A DNA stretch of 64,000 bases, taken from NCBI GenBank assembly GCA_020886235.1, contig AP025250.1, positions 1,118,715-1,182,714 on the forward strand, given 5' to 3'. Of this stretch, positions 35,325-44,625 are shown piece after piece (positions within the stretch are counted from its first letter, which is position 1; the number at the start of each line of letters is the position of its first letter). The translations under genes and the position numbers were made by a program. The notes beneath the pieces were generated by a model. That model ran no database searches and was not told the DNA's origin. It saw only the letters and a program-made list of their open reading frames with translations. The DNA is from Candidatus Dependentiae bacterium Noda2021 (GTDB lineage Bacteria > Babelota > Babeliae > Babelales > Vermiphilaceae).

Positions 35325-37797
35325 ATGGAAAAGCAATACAATCATCAAACTACTGAAAAACAGCTGCAAGAGTTATGGCAATCCCAACAATTGTATGCTG
35401 CTGAAAATAACGCGGGCCCTTTGTATAGCATCGATACACCGCCACCAACTGTATCTGGCAACCTGCACATAGGTCACGTGTTTTCATATACTCAGACTGA
35501 TATTGTAGCACGCTACAAGCGCATGAATGGGTTTTCTGTTTTTTACCCCTTTGGCTTTGATGATAATGGACTTGCCACCGAGCGATTTGTTGAAAAAAAA
35601 TTAAATATCAGCGCCCATCGCATGGCGCGCTCAGAATTTATTAAACTATGTTTACAGGCAAGTCACGATGCTGAAGGTGAATTTAAACAATTGTGGCAAT
35701 CTATTGGGTTGTCGGTTGATTGGACAAAGTCATATTCGACGATATCTCCTTTGGTACGTAAGCTTTCACAACTTTCGTTTATTGATTTATACGAAAAAGG
35801 TTTTGTCTACCGCAAGAATGAGCCAGCACTCTATTGTGCGCAATGCCGTACCAGCGTAGCTCAAGCTGAACTTGATGATGCAGAAAAAGATGCATTCTTT
35901 AATGACATTGTGTTCAAAGACGAACATGGTAATGATCTGATTATTGGTACAACACGTCCTGAATTGCTCTATTCTGTAGTTGCGCTACTGTATAATCCCG
36001 ATGATGTTCGCTACATGCATTTAAAAAACAAACAAGCGATAGTGCCTATCTATGGTCACCAGGTGCCTATTTTGCCTGATGAGAAGGTTGAAATAGAAAA
36101 AGGAACCGGCTTGGTAATGGTCGCAACGTTTGGTGACAAAACTGATATTGAGTGGTTTAAAAAATTTCAGTTCCCCTATCGTCAGTCTGTAGGGCTTGAT
36201 GGTAAATGGACTGCCCAAACAGGAGTATTGGCTGGCCTGAGCGCTTTTCATGCCCGAGAGAAAATACTTAAAGAGTTGGCAGATCATGGACTTCTTTTAC
36301 AACAAAAAGCTATCAAGCACTCGGTCAATGTGCATGAGCGTTGCAAGAAAGAGATTGAGTATGTGCTCATATCGCAGTGGTTTTTAAATATTTTAGACCA
36401 TAAGAAAAAATTTATTGAACTTGCAGACCAGATACAATGGTTTCCTCCGTATATGAAGGTGCGTTACCAAAATTGGGTTGAAAACATTGGGTGGGATTGG
36501 TGTTTATCACGCCAACGTTTTTATGGTATTCCTTTTCCCGTGTGGCACTGTAGTGATTGCGCCGAAATTATTATTTCAGAGCAGCAAAATTTACCAGTTG
36601 ATCCTCAAGAAACGAGTTACCACAAACCATGTCCAATATGTGGCTCAAGTAATATAATCCCAGACACAGATGTGATGGATACGTGGAACACGTCATCTAT
36701 AACTCCATACATTTGCTATGCCCTTTATAATGAAAATTATGATAATGTGTTTAATGATGCGGTTAGTGAACAATTTATACCGATGGGTATGCGTCCACAG
36801 GCACATGACATCATTAGAACCTGGGCATTTTATACTATCGTAAAAGCGTGGATGCACAATAAAACCATTCCATGGTCAAATATTGTAATATCTGGACACG
36901 TGTTAACCACTGCAAAAGAGAAAATCTCAAAATCACAAGGCGGCGATTCGCGAACACCGCAAAAATTACTTGAGCAGTTTTCAGCAGACTCAATTAGATA
37001 CTGGACCGCTTCAGGGCTTTAGGTCAAGATGTAGCATTTTCAGAATCACAGATTAAGATTGGTCAACGATTAGTCACCAAGATGTGGAATGCATTTAGGT
37101 TTATTCAAGAACATATTTCGCTGTTTGATGCAAAGCCAAGCATTGAAGGGAACTTTGGTGTCATTAATGAATGGTTGCTCCACCAGGCATCCTACACCTT
37201 TGATCAGTATAAAAGGCATCTTGAGCAAAACGAATTTACTGGTTCGCTTGCTGCAATAGACCAATTTTTTTGGAATGACTTTTGTGATAATTATCTTGAA
37301 CTAGTTAAAGATCAACTGTTCCATCCAGAGCTGTATGACATGAATCAAGTTAAAGCTACTCGTTGGGTACTTTATCATGTAGGATTGCGTATACTTCAGT
37401 GGTATGCACCGTACGTTCCTTACATCACCGACGCCATTTATCAAGAAATATATAAAAAATATGAAGGCGATCTGTCTATCCATCAATCAAAATTTGCCAC
37501 AACTCAGATTGAGTACGACTTTAAAAAAAGCAGTGCCGTTATGAAGTCTGTGATCGGTGTTATTGGGCACATTCGTCGCTTGAAAACCGAAAAGCAATTA
37601 TCTTTAAAAACACCGCTTGCAAACTTGCTCATTGTTGATGAAAAAAACATTCATTTAGATGATATCGCCTCACAAGAATTGTTGATCAAAGGGTAAGTCA
37701 CGCGACTCATATTAGCTATAAATCTGATTCGGGTGAGCAAAGTTCTATGGTTCAAGATGACAATGCTCAGTGGCATATGGTAATTGTGATCAGCTAA
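35325..37797 (+). CDS. valS: Valyl-tRNA synthetase, archaeal/rickettsial type, two apparent frameshifts
   Basis: Three frames (35325-37022, then through 37696, then to 37797) form one ValRS of about 824 residues. HIGH motif is NLHIGHVFS; the zinc-like CxxC pairs are in the editing/catalytic insert (CPICGSSN); KMSKS is EKISKSQGG. MRPQAHDIIRTWAFYTIV is the pattern of archaeal-type ValRS, also found in Rickettsia, and the short length without a long C-terminal coiled coil agrees. Frame is lost at GGG runs 37014-37016 and 37691-37693; one added G at each restores SGALGQDVAFSE and KGVSHATHISYK. An essential enzyme broken twice suggests sequence error. Confidence 0.85.
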
Positions 37798-37932
37798 TCA
37801 AAAATAATAGGTAAACACGGTATTCACTGTAAGCTTTGTTTACCTAGATTAATTATAAAAAACTGGTCTATTGATTAAAATCTATTATAATGCTCTGCAA
37901 AATGAGAGTTAATTTTTTTACCGATTGTACTT

Positions 37933-38388
37933 ATGATCAAAATTAAAAATACGCAACGCGCTATTGATGTTAATACCGAACAACTCAAAAAAGATGCACA
38001 GAAGATCCTTGATGCGCTTGGGTATGAAGATTTTGATTTAGGTATTTGGTTAACCACTAATAGAACCATCCGCAATTATAACAAGCAATACCGAAATAAA
38101 GACAAAGCCACTGACGTTTTGTCATTTGCATTTCACGACACATTAAAGGCCGGTGAGCGCATTAAACCTCAAACGGAAGATGATAAAAACTTAGGCGATT
38201 TGATAATTGCCCCTGAATATGTGCGCAATGATTTGCCGCGCTGGCAAGACACCTTTGAAGGGCACATGCGCCGACTACTTGTGCATGGTATCTGCCATTT
38301 GCTTGGGTATGACCACATTGAGGATGAAGACTATAAAGTAATGAAGCGTAAAGAAACGGCATTACTAAAAAAATTAACTGAGGAGTAA
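37933..38388 (+). CDS. ybeY: Endoribonuclease YbeY (rRNA maturation factor)
   Basis: A 151-residue zinc enzyme needed for 16S rRNA 3'-end processing and ribosome quality control. The zinc motif HGICHLLGYDH (HGxxHxxGYDH) is intact, followed by the usual C-terminal helix (MKRKETALLKKL). The conserved KATDVLSFAF also fits. Length is normal. It ends 4 bp before the next gene, which encodes an exported protein. Confidence 0.95.
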   Translation: MIKIKNTQRAIDVNTEQLKKDAQKILDALGYEDFDLGIWLTTNRTIRNYNKQYRNKDKATDVLSFAFHDTLKAGERIKPQTEDDKNLGDLIIAPEYVRNDLPRWQDTFEGHMRRLLVHGICHLLGYDHIEDEDYKVMKRKETALLKKLTEE

Positions 38389-38392
38389 GATT

Positions 38393-39171
38393 ATGAAAAA
38401 AGTGCTTACATTAGTAGTTATTGCAAGCTTATATTCGTCGGTAAATTCTATGGATTATAATCCTGCAGGCCCAGGGCAATTGCCGCCTGTCGATCATTTG
38501 CAGGATCAACCTGATTCTGTGTCTGACGCAACATACGCCCCTAATCAATTTGTGGACGCAACAGTTGAAATTGGTTCAATAAAGTCTCTTAGCTGGAAAA
38601 GACCTGCCATACAAATAGGATCGCCTACCATCAATAACTACCACTATCCAAAAGCAAATCCTAATGCGGGGTATGGGTTAATGTTAAAGATTTGGCAGAG
38701 CAAGGAGCTTACGGAGGCTTTCATGACTATGTACGCCAATCGGTTGCAGAAAAGTTTGCGAGTGCAGAAATTGGACTAAGAACTTATATAGCTAACTGGT
38801 ATTCTGGTGGCGATAAAGAACAAAAAATTAGTGCCATGCTTGAACAAGTAATGAATAAAGAGCTAGCGTTTAAACATATTAAAGACACGTTAGAATCAAG
38901 CGATGACGAAGCAGAACGTGAAGCTCTTAAACAACTTATGTTTGAAAATCGTACCGCAAAATATACTATTGTCGCGGCTATGTCACAGGAAGCTGTTGAA
39001 TATGTAAACACCAAAAAAAGTTTTGCTGAATTTAAAATTGAATTATTCAAATTAATTAAAAAATTTGAAAAAGAAATCGAAGCAGATCAGCACAGTTTTC
39101 AAACGGTTGAGCAATTTAAGGAAACCAAAAAAATCATACATGAAAATTATTTAAGAATGTTGCAGATTTAA
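38393..39171 (+). CDS. Exported protein of unknown function, apparent frameshift
   Basis: Two frames (38393-38779 and one continuing from about 38670 to 39171) together give about 259 residues. A signal peptide is followed by mature MDYNPAGPGQLPP, a Pro/Asn-rich segment and a helical C-terminal domain (YVRQSVAEKFASAEIGLRTY then Glu/Lys-rich helices). The frame is lost between 38668 and 38677 (GGGG or GGG run). One added G gives NAGYGVNVKDLAEQG or a close variant. The second frame has no plausible start of its own. No family is recognised. It sits 4 bp after ybeY and ends in a strong terminator. Confidence 0.65.
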
Positions 39172-39177
39172 ACTAGA

Positions 39178-39202
39178 GCCCGCAAGAAGCGGGCCTTTTT
39201 TT
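39178..39202 (+). terminator. Rho-independent terminator between the 38393 gene and ruvA
   Basis: Stem GCCCGC / GCGGGC with loop AAGAA, followed by CTTTTTTT. The end touches the ruvA stop on the opposite strand. Confidence 0.85.
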
Positions 39203-39797
39203 ATGTCTTTTTTGCCAAGTATGTTAATGCCTGTCGCATCAACTGATCAAAGGTAAGAGCAGCAGACGCATGCTCTTCATTAATATGATTCATGGCAGCA
39301 CTGATTTCTTGTTTAGAGTAGTTGAGCGATTTTAGGACCTCGTTTACCTGATGGCGTGCTTGATGCACGGGAGTCTTTTGTAGTTCTGGATGAGCACTCA
39401 TTTTTGCTACTTTATGTTTTAAGGCCACGATAATTTGTTCTGCTTTTTTTGCGCCAATGCCACTTACGCTACTCAATGCTTTTTCATTTGCCTCTTGGAT
39501 AGCAGCCACAAATTCTGCAGGGCTCATGGCAGCTAATAATGCAAGCCCGATGCGAGGACCGATGCCTGAACAGCCAATAATCATTTCAAAAACACGTTTT
39601 TCAAGATCCTGTGCAAAACCATATAGGCTTGGGCCTTGCTCTTGATTCCAGTGAAGATAAATCTGCAATTGTGTTTGAGAGCCGATGGTATACATGTCGG
39701 GATTTGCCACGTTAACGGCATAACCAATTCCATTAACCTCTACAATTATTAATTGCTCCATACGCTGTGCAATAGTTCCGTGTAGTGTATGTATCAT
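39201..39797 (-). CDS. ruvA: Holliday junction DNA helicase subunit RuvA
   Basis: A 198-residue protein that binds four-way junctions and positions RuvB. Domain I starts MIHTLHGTIAQRMEQLIIVE and includes VNGIGYAV. The two helix-hairpin-helix motifs are in IIGCSGIGPRIGLALLAAM and LSSVSGIGAKKAEQIIVAL. The C-terminal domain III, which contacts RuvB, is present (NEVLKSLNYSKQEISAAMNH). Length is typical. ruvB and ruvC are not in the window. Confidence 0.95.
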   Translation of the reverse strand: MIHTLHGTIAQRMEQLIIVEVNGIGYAVNVANPDMYTIGSQTQLQIYLHWNQEQGPSLYGFAQDLEKRVFEMIIGCSGIGPRIGLALLAAMSPAEFVAAIQEANEKALSSVSGIGAKKAEQIIVALKHKVAKMSAHPELQKTPVHQARHQVNEVLKSLNYSKQEISAAMNHINEEHASAALTFDQLMRQALTYLAKKT

Positions 39798-39919
39798 ATG
39801 ATTACTTTTTTTAAAGGGTATATTCTCATTGCCAATACTAATTAGAGTGAGCTAAATTTCACAGAAAACCGTTGAGATAAACATAAGCCTTAGTTATTTT
39901 TACAAAAAAAGGGATAATT

Positions 39920-40420
39920 ATGAAACGTTTTATTTTGTATTGCGCGTTGAGTGTTTCAGGTGTACAGGCAAAACACATTGTTGAAATTGACCAAACGCGC
40001 CCCGTTCATTTGCCAGTACATGAATATAATTTTGAGTTTAAAAATAAAAGCATGAAGCCAGTTCGTGTAACATTAAAAAATGGTGACAGGCTTCCAAAAC
40101 AACGAGAAAATCCGCTGGTGGTAGAAGACCAGAGTGTTAATTTAGCGTTTCGTGTTGCGGGTCTTGATTTAAATAAGCAAACTATTTTGATAGTTAGGTA
40201 CAAAGATAAGGAAAATAAAGAGTATAAACAGACCTACCAGTTTGTGCCAACAAATCAGGCTATGACTAAAAAAATTCTGGTTAAGTGGGATGGTTACAGA
40301 ATAACCCTCAAGGCGGAACAATGCTTGGAAAGACAACTTCGGGCTTGTCGCTCAGGGGCAACATTGAATGTGCAGGTATTAAACTTATGGCCCAGGAAAA
40401 AATTGGTTCAGCAAGTTTAA
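39920..40420 (+). CDS. Exported protein of unknown function, beta-rich
   Basis: A 166-residue protein with a short signal peptide (MKRFILYCALSVSGVQA). The mature chain has alternating strands, including YNFEFKNKSMKPVRVTLKNG, similar in rhythm to the N-K-S-x-K-x-V-R segment of the 61312 gene. It is strongly basic, and the C-terminus carries two cysteines (LERQLRACRSG and the preceding EQCLE). An Ig-like beta sandwich is plausible. No family recognised. It is upstream of tRNA-Gly on the same strand. Confidence 0.6.
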   Translation: MKRFILYCALSVSGVQAKHIVEIDQTRPVHLPVHEYNFEFKNKSMKPVRVTLKNGDRLPKQRENPLVVEDQSVNLAFRVAGLDLNKQTILIVRYKDKENKEYKQTYQFVPTNQAMTKKILVKWDGYRITLKAEQCLERQLRACRSGATLNVQVLNLWPRKKLVQQV

Positions 40421-40469
40421 GCTGAAAAGTGTAAAAACTATTAAAAAGCTGGAAATTGCCGTTCATTTA

Positions 40470-40497
40470 TTGACAAATACCATAAGCATGGTAGCAT
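40470..40497 (+). promoter_or_regulatory. Promoter of the tRNA-Gly gene
   Basis: TTGACA, a 16-bp spacer and TAGCAT, 19 bp before the tRNA. The spacer holds a palindrome, TACCAT AAGC ATGGTA (40478-40493), which could be an operator. Confidence 0.65.
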
Positions 40498-40515
40498 TTA
40501 CTCTATAAAATCAAT

Positions 40516-40591
40516 GCGGGAATAGCTCAATTGGTAGAGCGTTGCCTTGCCAAGGCAAAGGTCGCGGGTTCGAGTCCCGTTTCCCGCTCCA
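40516..40591 (+). tRNA. tRNA-Gly (GCC)
   Basis: Acceptor stem GCGGGAA / TTCCCGC, anticodon stem TTGCC / GGCAA with loop TTGCCAA giving anticodon GCC, T-loop GTTCGAGTC, and an encoded 3' CCA (40589-40591). All arms pair, and the length of 76 nt is normal. It stands alone between an exported-protein gene and the jag-like gene. Confidence 0.97.
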
Positions 40592-40750
40592 AATAAAGCT
40601 TATCCGCCTAATAATTTGGCAACCACACAAAATCTTGCTAAATTCATGAAAATCAATCTAAATATTGAGTTCCTACATAATAATAAAGCTATAACTTGGC
40701 ACCATAAAGGTAATAGATAAAGTACGTTTATAAGCAAAAGGTTTTGACGA

Positions 40751-41542
40751 ATGAAATCAATGATGGAAGAAGCCTCATCAGTTTTTAAAGCTATAGAAAA
40801 TTGCTGGAGCCGTGCTGGCAAGCCAGAAGAATTTACCGTTAAGATTTTAGAGTTGCCACAAAAAAATTTTTTGGGAATAACAACAAAAGCAGCAAAAATT
40901 GCGTTGTTTTTTAACCAACCTGCCAGTTCAGGAATACAATCTGTTGAGCAACCGCGCCACAAGCAGCCGCGTCAACCACAACAAGAACAAACACGTACTG
41001 CTCACACTCAAGAAAGACAAGAAAGAAGAGAGCATAGACGTCCTGAACAACAACCTCGTCCTGCTCAACGCCCTCAGCAAGCGCCTCAACAAGCGCGTGA
41101 AGACAAGGCACCTCACATTGAACGTGTAGAGCGTGTAGAGCGCAGACAAGATGCGCCTCGTGAATATAGAAGTGACAATCGTCACGACAACCGCCGTGAT
41201 CAGCGTTCAGATTTTCGTTCACGTCAAAACCCACGTGGCGACCATAGAGATCAAAGAGATTCCCGTTCTGATGTAAGCTGGAACCAAGAAATGGTAGATG
41301 CTACCCAAGAATGGCTCAAAGAAACATTGGTTATGATGGACCAGTCACATATCAATGTTCATGCAAACTACTCTAACAACTTTCTCAAAGTTGAATTGAG
41401 CGAGCCCGTTGATTCAGATGTGCGCCAAGAAGAAGTATTATTTAAAAGTTGGACTAATCTCATTTTTGAAGTATTACGTGAAAAGTTTAAAACATCTACA
41501 CGTGGTCTTCGTTTAGTAATTGAAAGCCGAAAAAAGGTTTAA
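40751..41542 (+). CDS. Jag/KhpB-like RNA-binding protein
   Basis: A 263-residue protein directly upstream of mnmE, the position of jag/khpB in many bacteria. The N-terminal 55 residues fit the Jag_N domain (FTVKILELPQKNFLGITTKA). A long Gln/Arg/Pro/Asp-rich linker with repeated R-x-D and RR units follows (about residues 60-180), likely disordered and RNA-binding. The C-terminal part (VDATQEWLKETLVMMDQS then strands and a helix) could be a diverged KH fold; the usual R3H domain is not evident. The start has AAAAGG. Function is inferred from context: RNA binding linked to translation or envelope growth. Confidence 0.65.
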   Translation: MKSMMEEASSVFKAIENCWSRAGKPEEFTVKILELPQKNFLGITTKAAKIALFFNQPASSGIQSVEQPRHKQPRQPQQEQTRTAHTQERQERREHRRPEQQPRPAQRPQQAPQQAREDKAPHIERVERVERRQDAPREYRSDNRHDNRRDQRSDFRSRQNPRGDHRDQRDSRSDVSWNQEMVDATQEWLKETLVMMDQSHINVHANYSNNFLKVELSEPVDSDVRQEEVLFKSWTNLIFEVLREKFKTSTRGLRLVIESRKKV

Positions 41543-41551
41543 TTACCTCAT

Positions 41552-42922
41552 ATGCTATTAACTCATGATGATGAAACTATAATCGCCCAGTGCACGCCCA
41601 CCGGTAGCGGAGCTATTGCTTTATTGAGAATATCAGGCGTGCATGCATTGGAGATTGCTGATGCAATGGCGCGTTTTGGAACTCAAAAAAAATTAATGCA
41701 TGTTGATAGCCATACCATACATTATGGATCTGTTGTGGACTCTCACGGTGCGTTAGTTGATAACGTATTATTCATGGTCATGAAGAGCCCTCGCACTTTC
41801 ACCGGTCAAGATGTTGTAGAAATTAGTTGTCACAACAATCAATTTATTATAAATGCCATTGTGCAAAGCGCGTTATCTTATGGGGCTAGGCTTGCAAAAG
41901 AAGGTGAATTTTCACGGCGAGCAGTGCTCAACAAGAAAATTGATTTGGTACAAGCAGAAGCTATCAATGAACTTATTGGAGCGCAGACACAACAAGCGTT
42001 AAAAAAAGCCTTATCACAAGTTAATGGAAGTTTTTCACATTGGATTTCGATTATTGAAAAACAGATGATCAAAGCAATGGCTTTTTGTGAAGCAAGCTTT
42101 GAATTTATCGATGAGGAATTGGAGTTTTCAGATCAAATTACCATAATGGTCAATGAAACTCTTGCCACAATAAGCCAGGTAAAAAAGTCATTTGATAATC
42201 AACAACATATACGCTCTGGAATAAAAATAGCATTTCTTGGTTCAGTAAATGCTGGTAAATCTTCCCTATTTAATGCGATTTTAGGAAAAAATAGAGCTAT
42301 TGTCACGCCCATTGCGGGAACAACCAGAGATTCAATTGAAGCTGGTTTGACAAAAGATGGTTCGTTTTGGACATTAATCGATACTGCTGGACTACGTATC
42401 ACTCATGATGTTGTAGAACAAGAAGGTATTAAGCGATCCATGGAACAAGCACGCTTGGCTGATATCGTTGTCTTGGTTTACGACGCGTCACGCGAGCTTA
42501 CGCCCCAAGAATCTGATGTGTATGAGCGCCTATTAAAAGATTTTGAGAATAAAATAGTTGTAGTTCATAATAAAATTGATCAAAAAAATAACAATGCGTG
42601 TGAACAATTTCCAAAGGGTATAGAAGTCTCTGCTCAACAGCATTATCAAATTGATGCATTGTTAGCAGTGCTAACGGAAAAAATTCAAGCCATCACGGCA
42701 CTACATGATTCGCCATTTTTACTTAATTCTCGTCAATATATTTTACTGACAACACTTGAAAACAAACTGGTGGATATTGCATCTATGCTTGAGCATCCTG
42801 AATATGAGTTGCTATCTATCCACTTTAATGATGCCTTAGCTCATTTGAGTGAATTAACTGGCAAAACAGTAAGCGAGCAAACGATGGATGCAGTGTTTAA
42901 TGAGTTTTGTGTTGGTAAGTAG
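41552..42922 (+). CDS. mnmE: tRNA uridine-5-carboxymethylaminomethyl modification GTPase MnmE
   Basis: A 456-residue GTPase that, with MnmG, modifies wobble U34 of tRNAs. N-terminal folate-binding domain: TIIAQCTPTGSGAIALLRIS. G domain inserted in the helical domain: G1 GSVNAGKSSLFNAILG, G2 GTTRDS, G3 DTAGL, G4 NKID. The C-terminal motif FNEFCVGK keeps the conserved Cys. It starts 9 bp after the jag-like gene, so both are one operon. mnmG is not in the window. Confidence 0.96.
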   Translation: MLLTHDDETIIAQCTPTGSGAIALLRISGVHALEIADAMARFGTQKKLMHVDSHTIHYGSVVDSHGALVDNVLFMVMKSPRTFTGQDVVEISCHNNQFIINAIVQSALSYGARLAKEGEFSRRAVLNKKIDLVQAEAINELIGAQTQQALKKALSQVNGSFSHWISIIEKQMIKAMAFCEASFEFIDEELEFSDQITIMVNETLATISQVKKSFDNQQHIRSGIKIAFLGSVNAGKSSLFNAILGKNRAIVTPIAGTTRDSIEAGLTKDGSFWTLIDTAGLRITHDVVEQEGIKRSMEQARLADIVVLVYDASRELTPQESDVYERLLKDFENKIVVVHNKIDQKNNNACEQFPKGIEVSAQQHYQIDALLAVLTEKIQAITALHDSPFLLNSRQYILLTTLENKLVDIASMLEHPEYELLSIHFNDALAHLSELTGKTVSEQTMDAVFNEFCVGK

Positions 42923-42949
42923 CGTGTTGCCTGGTTTTTTTAGGATTAC

Positions 42950-44095
42950 ATGAAGAAAAAAATTATTGTTTTAAGCAGCTCAGGTGGAGCAGGACACGTA
43001 ACTGCAACACAAGCACTCAAAGATTGCCTTAGCGGCGCTTATGATGTTACGAGTATTGATTTTATGCACGTACTGCATGATATTGACTTAGTAAAAAAAA
43101 TAACAAGAGGTGGGCTAGAGGCTGAACAAGTGTTTTACAATTATTGCCTCAAGCGTCGCTGGTTTGCGGTTTTGAATATTGTCTATCAAATTGGAACTTG
43201 GTATTTTGCGCTCAGAAGAAAAAAAATAACAGCTATATTTAAAAAATACATAATTGATCAAAAAGCAGATCTTATAATATCAGTCGTTCCCATAATAAAC
43301 GGTGCGCTGGCAGATGCTGCTCAAATGGCAGATGTTCCTCTAATAATAGTTCCAACCGACCTTAACGCAAAATCATTTATCAATGGTATGCACAAAACTA
43401 GCTATAATAAAATCTGTATGACACAGGCATTTGATGATGCTGATGTTGCCAATTCCATTAAACCTTCCGGTTTAATTTCTGCCCAAATTGCTACAACCGG
43501 TTTTCCGCTCCGTAAGCAGTTTTTCAATACTAAAGAAAAAAATGAATTAAAAGATTCTTACGCGATACCCAAAAACAAACCAATTATCTTTTTGATGATG
43601 GGTGGCCAAGGATCATCTACTATCATTACATTCCTTAATGAGCTCAGTAAAATTGCAAGCCCTTTTCATATTATTGTTTGCATTGGTAAATTTGAGCAAC
43701 TCAGATTAAAAATAGAAAGTTTGTCATTTCCAGCACACATTACGTATACCATCGTAGGATTTACCTCACATATTGATGATTACATGGCAATGTCTGATTT
43801 TGCTATCACTAAATCAGGCTCAGTCAGCGTTTCAGAATCAATATACATGAATCTGCCTATGTTTTTTGATGCAACCGGCACAATTTTGACCTGGGAGCGC
43901 TTCAATCATGCTTTTATTAAAAGTCATGGCTTTGGCCAAAGTATTACATCAGTAAAATGCATTAAACAGGTGATTGAAAATGTTTTGGCGCAACCCTCTG
44001 TCTATCAAGCGATGCACGAGAATTTAGCACAATTTCCTAAAAAAATATTTTGTGATGAAATTCCCGTGGTTGTTAAAAACTTATTAAACAGCTAA
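42950..44095 (+). CDS. Glycosyltransferase, MGDG synthase/UgtP type (GT28)
   Basis: A 381-residue GT-B glycosyltransferase. The acceptor half begins VLSSSGGAGHVTATQALKDC, the GGGH loop of diacylglycerol glucosyl/galactosyltransferases. The middle holds SVVPIINGALADAAQMADVP and LIIVPTDLN, where members of the family bind lipid acceptor. The donor-sugar site is in FTSHIDDYMAMSDFAITKSG then SVSVSESIYMNLPM. It likely adds a sugar to diacylglycerol to make membrane glycolipid, though MurG-like substrates cannot be excluded. It lies 27 bp after mnmE and may be cotranscribed. No membrane helix is needed; the fold binds the membrane surface. Confidence 0.85.
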   Translation: MKKKIIVLSSSGGAGHVTATQALKDCLSGAYDVTSIDFMHVLHDIDLVKKITRGGLEAEQVFYNYCLKRRWFAVLNIVYQIGTWYFALRRKKITAIFKKYIIDQKADLIISVVPIINGALADAAQMADVPLIIVPTDLNAKSFINGMHKTSYNKICMTQAFDDADVANSIKPSGLISAQIATTGFPLRKQFFNTKEKNELKDSYAIPKNKPIIFLMMGGQGSSTIITFLNELSKIASPFHIIVCIGKFEQLRLKIESLSFPAHITYTIVGFTSHIDDYMAMSDFAITKSGSVSVSESIYMNLPMFFDATGTILTWERFNHAFIKSHGFGQSITSVKCIKQVIENVLAQPSVYQAMHENLAQFPKKIFCDEIPVVVKNLLNS

Positions 44096-44097
44096 CG

Positions 44098-44322
44098 CTA
44101 CAGCTTGCTTTTAAGTTTTTTGGTGCGTACCCATGATAAATACAAGTGATCAGGTGCATCTTGTAAACGCCAACCGCGCTTTTGTAGGGGTATTAGTAAA
44201 TTTTTTTGTGGTATAAAGAGACAAAAAAATTCGTTAACTTGTACCAGGTGTGGCTTGATTGGTGCCATACACAGCGCAGGGCTAGCATGTAATGCCAAGA
44301 TAAGAATCAAGGCGCGTTTCAT
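44098..44322 (-). CDS. Short exported protein of unknown function
   Basis: A 74-residue protein starting at ATG 44322 with AGGAAGGAA upstream. A longer frame back to 44394 overlaps the preceding gene and has no ribosome site. The signal peptide ends at PALC, and the mature part starts MAPIKPHLVQVNEFFC and ends in a Lys-rich tail. No family recognised. It follows the 44324 gene by 1 bp, so the two form a pair of small exported proteins, coupled in translation. Confidence 0.6.
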   Translation of the reverse strand: MKRALILILALHASPALCMAPIKPHLVQVNEFFCLFIPQKNLLIPLQKRGWRLQDAPDHLYLSWVRTKKLKSKL

Positions 44323-44323
44323 A

Positions 44324-44566
44324 TTATTTCCTTCCTGGATTAGCTCCCAGTGTTTTGGCTGGATTAATATGAGCACAATGTTCTGCAAATTCAATCTGTT
44401 CTAAGAGAATTTGCGTAACTGGTTTTTTAGCTTTCATGATTTTTTCTTTATTCCCACACAGCCAAGGGGAGAAAAAGTTACAAACTTTTGCACAAAAGCT
44501 CTTTTGTTCCATAGCCTGACTAGATCCAAATGTAATCAATAGCGTAATTAAAATTAAATATTTCAT
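44324..44566 (-). CDS. Short exported cysteine-containing protein of unknown function
   Basis: An 80-residue protein with a signal peptide (ending GSSQA) and mature start MEQKSFCAKVCNFFSPWLCG. Four cysteines (three in the first 20 mature residues, one near the C-terminus) could make two disulfides. No family recognised. It lies downstream of pal, beyond a terminator, on the same strand, and is followed directly by the 44098 gene. Confidence 0.6.
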   Translation of the reverse strand: MKYLILITLLITFGSSQAMEQKSFCAKVCNFFSPWLCGNKEKIMKAKKPVTQILLEQIEFAEHCAHINPAKTLGANPGRK

Positions 44567-44582
44567 ATTTTTTCCATGAAAA

Positions 44583-44606
44583 AGGGCCTAGTTTTCACTA
44601 GGCCCT
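44583..44606 (-). terminator. Rho-independent terminator after pal
   Basis: Nine-bp stem AGGGCCTAG / CTAGGCCCT with a 6-nt loop. On the minus strand it is followed by TTTTC. It lies 19 bp past the pal stop and just before the 44566 start. Confidence 0.8.
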
Positions 44607-44625
44607 CGTTTTTTACTAATTTTAC

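Noticed and set aside
36900-37100. Programmed -1 ribosomal frameshifting in valS
   Set aside because: No X-XXY-YYZ slippery heptamer in the right frame or nearby pseudoknot-like stem at the shift. Similar breaks at other homopolymers fit sequence error better.
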